A DNA stretch of 7,589 nt from positions 1-7,589 of the forward strand of contig CAIZGQ010000776.1 of NCBI GenBank assembly GCA_903932565.1, in the 5' to 3' direction. Numbering within the stretch: position 1 is the stretch's first letter; every line of letters starts with the position of its first letter. Of this stretch, positions 5,401 through 7,589 are shown piece by piece. Under the pieces are notes generated by a model that did not search any database, was not told the origin of the DNA, and saw nothing but the letters and a program-made list of their open reading frames with translations. Position numbers and translations under genes: made by a program. This stretch comes from an uncultured Hyphomicrobiales bacterium. GTDB taxonomy: Bacteria; Pseudomonadota; Alphaproteobacteria; Rhizobiales; Beijerinckiaceae.

Positions 5401-5438
5401 TTGCTCCTGCCGGGTCAAAATTGCTAAAAGCGATCGCT
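5401..5438 (+). promoter_or_regulatory. Possible promoter and palindrome for the exported protein-ubiA pair
   Basis: TTGCTC (5401-5406) and CTAAAA (5424-5429) are separated by 17 bases, a fair match to alphaproteobacterial sigma-70 promoters. A perfect 10-bp palindrome AGCGATCGCT (5429-5438) covers the predicted transcript start and could be an operator. The start codon at 5470 is 31 bases further on. Judged by eye only. Confidence 0.35.
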
Positions 5439-5469
5439 GAATGCTGAGACCGCCAAAGGAATTGCCCAA

Positions 5470-6120
5470 ATGTCCGACCGATGCGCGCCCTGCGGGAGCC
5501 CAAGGCCTCTGCCGCGGCGCTTCGCACCTTTGGCACTCGCGCTGGGGCTGTCTGTTGCCCTGAGCGGCGGCGTCCTTTTGACCAGCTTAGCAGCTTTTGC
5601 CCAAAGCCTTGGGTTGCCACCCATCGGCGGCGGGCCGAGCACCGGCGCGCCCGGTGGCTTCACACCAGCGGGTCCGGGCGGCTTGATGCAGGGGGGCGGC
5701 GTGCAGATGCCCGGCGCTGCGGCTCCGCCGCCGCCACAGGCGGCTGCGCCATCCGGCATCGACTGCCAGGGTGACATCAACAAGCTGTCACAAAAACGCA
5801 TCGCGCAAATCGATCAGCTCAATGCGTTGGCCAAGGCCAGCAAGGGCAAGCTCGATCCTGTCGCCGCCTGCCCAAAATTCCGCTCGCTCGTCGCAGCCGA
5901 GAAGGAATTTGAATCCTACATGATCAAGAACAAGGAATGGTGCGGCATCCCCGATGACGTCATCGAGAATGTGAAGACCGGTACAGCCCGCGATGTCGGC
6001 GTCGGCAAGCAAGCCTGTGCCCTTGCCGCACAGGTCGAGCGGGCCAAGAAACAGCAGGCGCTTGGCGGCGGGCCCGGCGCGCCACCGGCAGCTCAACGGC
6101 TTCCCGCCGGCCCCCTGTGA
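5470..6120 (+). CDS. Exported protein of unknown function with four cysteines
   Basis: I do not know its function; similar exported proteins with a CGIP motif occur in Hyphomicrobiales. Of 216 residues, 1-20 form a basic n-region and about 18-44 are hydrophobic, ending AAFA before QS, a likely signal-peptidase I site. Residues 47-95 are a Gly/Pro/Ala-rich linker. The folded part (about 97-195) is helix-prone and charged, with Cys99, Cys134, Cys158 (in EWCGIP) and Cys183, which could form two disulfides in the periplasm. The C-terminus is again Gly/Pro/Ala-rich. AGGA lies about ten bases before the ATG at 5470. The stop overlaps the GTG start of ubiA by four bases, so both are probably translated from one mRNA; a link to ubiquinone synthesis is only suggested by position. 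Confidence 0.85.
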   Translation: MSDRCAPCGSPRPLPRRFAPLALALGLSVALSGGVLLTSLAAFAQSLGLPPIGGGPSTGAPGGFTPAGPGGLMQGGGVQMPGAAAPPPPQAAAPSGIDCQGDINKLSQKRIAQIDQLNALAKASKGKLDPVAACPKFRSLVAAEKEFESYMIKNKEWCGIPDDVIENVKTGTARDVGVGKQACALAAQVERAKKQQALGGGPGAPPAAQRLPAGPL

Positions 6121-7082
6121 TCGAGCCGGGTCCCTCATCCGCGGCAAGCCTGAGCGGCCTGCCGGATGCGGTGCCCTATCTGGCTGTGCGACTCGCCCCT
6201 GCCGCGTGGCGGCCATTTATCCAGCTTGCCCGCATTGACCGGCCAATCGGCTGGTGGCTTCTGCTGTTGCCGTGCTGGCAATCGGCGGCGCTGGCGGGCA
6301 TTGCCGGGCATCGCGCCCCAAACGTCCTGCATTTGGCGCTGTTCCTGGTCGGTGCCATCGCCATGCGTGGCGCAGGGTCCACTTACAACGATCTCATCGA
6401 CCGCAAGATCGACGCGCAGGTGGAGCGCACCCGCAATCGGCCGCTGGCGACCGGCGCTGTATCGCCCCGCGCGGCCAAGATTTTCGTGGTGGCCCAAGCG
6501 CTTGTTGGCGCGTGCGTGCTGTTTTCGCTGAACAGCGTGGCCATCGTCACCGGCCTCGTGTCGCTGCTGCCGGTGGCGATCTACCCCTATATGAAGCGGA
6601 TCACCTCCTGGCCGCAGGCCGTGCTCGGCCTTGCCTTCGCCTATGGCGGCCTGATGGGCTGGGTCGCGTCCTTCGGATCGCTCAGCTGGCCCGCGTTTGC
6701 GCTCTACGGCTCGGCGATCCTCTGGACGATTGGCTACGACACAATCTACGCGTTGCAGGACGCGCGTGACGATGCCGTCATCGGCGTGCGCTCAACCGCG
6801 CGGCTGTTTGGGGCTCACGTGCGCAATGGCGTCGGCGTGCTCTATTTGGGAACGTTATGCCTGGCGCTGGCGGCAATCGTTGGGGCGGGCGGTGGCATTG
6901 CCGCGCATCTTGGCTTGCTGGCCTATGCCCTTCACCTCACCTGGCAAGTGCGAAACATCGATGCGCAAAACCCGGCCGTTGCACTGCGACTTTTCCGGTC
7001 CAACCGCAATGCAGGGTTGATCCTGTTTGCGGGGCTCTCGATTGATGCGCTGGTTCAGGCGGGGCTTCTGGTCCCGGCCTGA
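6117..7082 (+). CDS. ubiA: 4-hydroxybenzoate polyprenyltransferase
   Basis: UbiA joins the polyprenyl tail to 4-hydroxybenzoate, the membrane step of ubiquinone synthesis. The 321-residue protein has about nine membrane helices (near 43-61, 70-88, 120-139, 141-159, 165-185, 191-209, 239-257, 262-278, 299-318). Both magnesium-diphosphate motifs are intact: NDLIDRKIDAQVERTRNRPL (91-110), with Asp95 and Asp99, and YALQDARDDAVIGVRSTARL (211-230), with Asp215 and Asp219. The second motif is typical of the 4-hydroxybenzoate branch rather than of heme O or chlorophyll synthases. The GTG at 6117 overlaps the preceding stop as GTGA; there is no good Shine-Dalgarno site, which fits coupled reinitiation. 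It ends seven bases from the convergent DUF6101-like gene. Tail length cannot be read from the sequence. Confidence 0.96.
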   Translation: MIEPGPSSAASLSGLPDAVPYLAVRLAPAAWRPFIQLARIDRPIGWWLLLLPCWQSAALAGIAGHRAPNVLHLALFLVGAIAMRGAGSTYNDLIDRKIDAQVERTRNRPLATGAVSPRAAKIFVVAQALVGACVLFSLNSVAIVTGLVSLLPVAIYPYMKRITSWPQAVLGLAFAYGGLMGWVASFGSLSWPAFALYGSAILWTIGYDTIYALQDARDDAVIGVRSTARLFGAHVRNGVGVLYLGTLCLALAAIVGAGGGIAAHLGLLAYALHLTWQVRNIDAQNPAVALRLFRSNRNAGLILFAGLSIDALVQAGLLVPA

Positions 7083-7089
7083 TCGCTGG

Positions 7090-7589
7090 TCAATTTCTGG
7101 CAATGATTTCGCGTTCGCCCGCATGGCTCTGCGAGCATCTGGCTTTGTCGCCCATGCGACGGCGCAGCAAGAAACGGGCGCGGCGCTTGGTCATCATGGC
7201 ACCACGACGACGACATGTGGTGCGCGGCGATCCAGATATGGGACGTGAGTCGAGGCTGGCCTGAAAGCGGCCGGGCTCCAATTCCACGAGAGCCGGAAGA
7301 CCGAAGAACTTTGACCACGCTCGCCAGTCGGCAATCACATCGGAATCGTCCTGCGCCTCAGCCAAGGGCACGCTGAGATCCGGATCGCGATGCAAAAGCG
7401 TCACACGCCAAGTTGCAGCAGCCCCGGTCGCAGCAGACTCGGGAGAGTCAGACCCGCCAGTCAGAGATAGCGAAACGCCATTGTAGCTGTGCACTGGCAC
7501 GCCAATCCGCATATCGATGCCAAGCAGGCGGCGCGCAATCGTGACTTGCTTTGGTCCAAGATCCACAGTTCGGGCACGCAGATCAGCCC
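7090..7589 (-). CDS. DUF6101-like protein, C-terminal part (5' end outside window)
   Basis: The frame is open from the right edge to a TGA at 7092-7090, about 165 residues. The visible part opens ADLRARTVDLGPKQVTIARR, then MRIGVPVHSYNGVSLSL, LLHRDPDLSVPL, VIADWRAWSKFFGLPALVE, and finally a basic tail ending GEREIIARN. From memory this agrees with the DUF6101 family, hypothetical proteins of Hyphomicrobiales often found beside ubiA; I could not search to confirm. No signal peptide or membrane helix is visible in this part. The GTG at 7566 is not the likely start because similarity seems to continue upstream. Its function is unknown; the basic C-terminus might bind nucleic acid or membrane surfaces, which is a guess. 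Confidence 0.72.
   Translation of the reverse strand, partial: ADLRARTVDLGPKQVTIARRLLGIDMRIGVPVHSYNGVSLSLTGGSDSPESAATGAAATWRVTLLHRDPDLSVPLAEAQDDSDVIADWRAWSKFFGLPALVELEPGRFQASLDSRPISGSPRTTCRRRGAMMTKRRARFLLRRRMGDKARCSQSHAGEREIIARN

Noticed and set aside
5237..5620. N-terminal extension of RsmE up to 5620
   Set aside because: The 128 extra residues have no RsmE similarity, cross the G10 tract and the divergent promoter region, and overlap the start of the plus-strand exported-protein gene.
1..7589. CRISPR arrays, insertion sequences, phage genes, attachment sites
   Set aside because: No regularly spaced repeats, transposase or integrase motifs, or flanking target duplications were seen.

Overview
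The window looks like chromosome from an alphaproteobacterium, most likely of the order Hyphomicrobiales (Rhizobiales). The basis is the order nadD-rsfS-rlmH, a DUF6101-like gene tail-to-tail with ubiA, the alpha-E/transglutaminase pair of the ATP-grasp peptide-modification cluster, high GC coding sequence, and start regions with GTG or TTG codons. The genus cannot be named from sequence alone. Nearly all the DNA is accounted for by ordinary chromosomal genes. No tRNA, rRNA, insertion sequence, CRISPR array or phage gene was seen.

Layout. (a) 1-1222, plus strand: the C-terminal 126 residues of an alpha-E protein, then a transglutaminase-fold protein. The second keeps the His and Asp of the catalytic triad but has Ala where the nucleophilic Cys should be. 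(b) 1241-2899, minus strand, converging on (a): nadD, rsfS and rlmH, linking NAD synthesis, ribosome silencing and 23S rRNA methylation. (c) 2900-3189: no convincing gene. (d) 3190-3564, minus: a stand-alone response-regulator receiver domain. (e) 3565-3907: a non-coding stretch with a very AT-rich core, direct and inverted repeats and a possible promoter. (f) 3908-4329, minus: a small exported protein whose N-terminal half resembles the start of rhizobial porins. It is preceded by a possible four-residue leader cistron that carries the only strong Shine-Dalgarno site. (g) 4490-5236, minus: rsmE, starting at TTG, with a ten-base G/C homopolymer just upstream of its ribosome-binding site. (h) 5237-5469: divergent promoter region. 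(i) 5470-7082, plus: a four-cysteine exported protein of unknown function, overlapping by 4 bp and so probably co-translated with ubiA of ubiquinone synthesis. (j) 7090-7589, minus: the C-terminal part of a DUF6101-like protein, running off the right edge.

I do not see a complete new system. The points most worth a second look are the Cys-less transglutaminase in the ATP-grasp/alpha-E cluster, the truncated porin-like exported protein with its leader cistron, the AT-rich repeat islet beside it, and the four-Cys exported protein coupled to ubiA.
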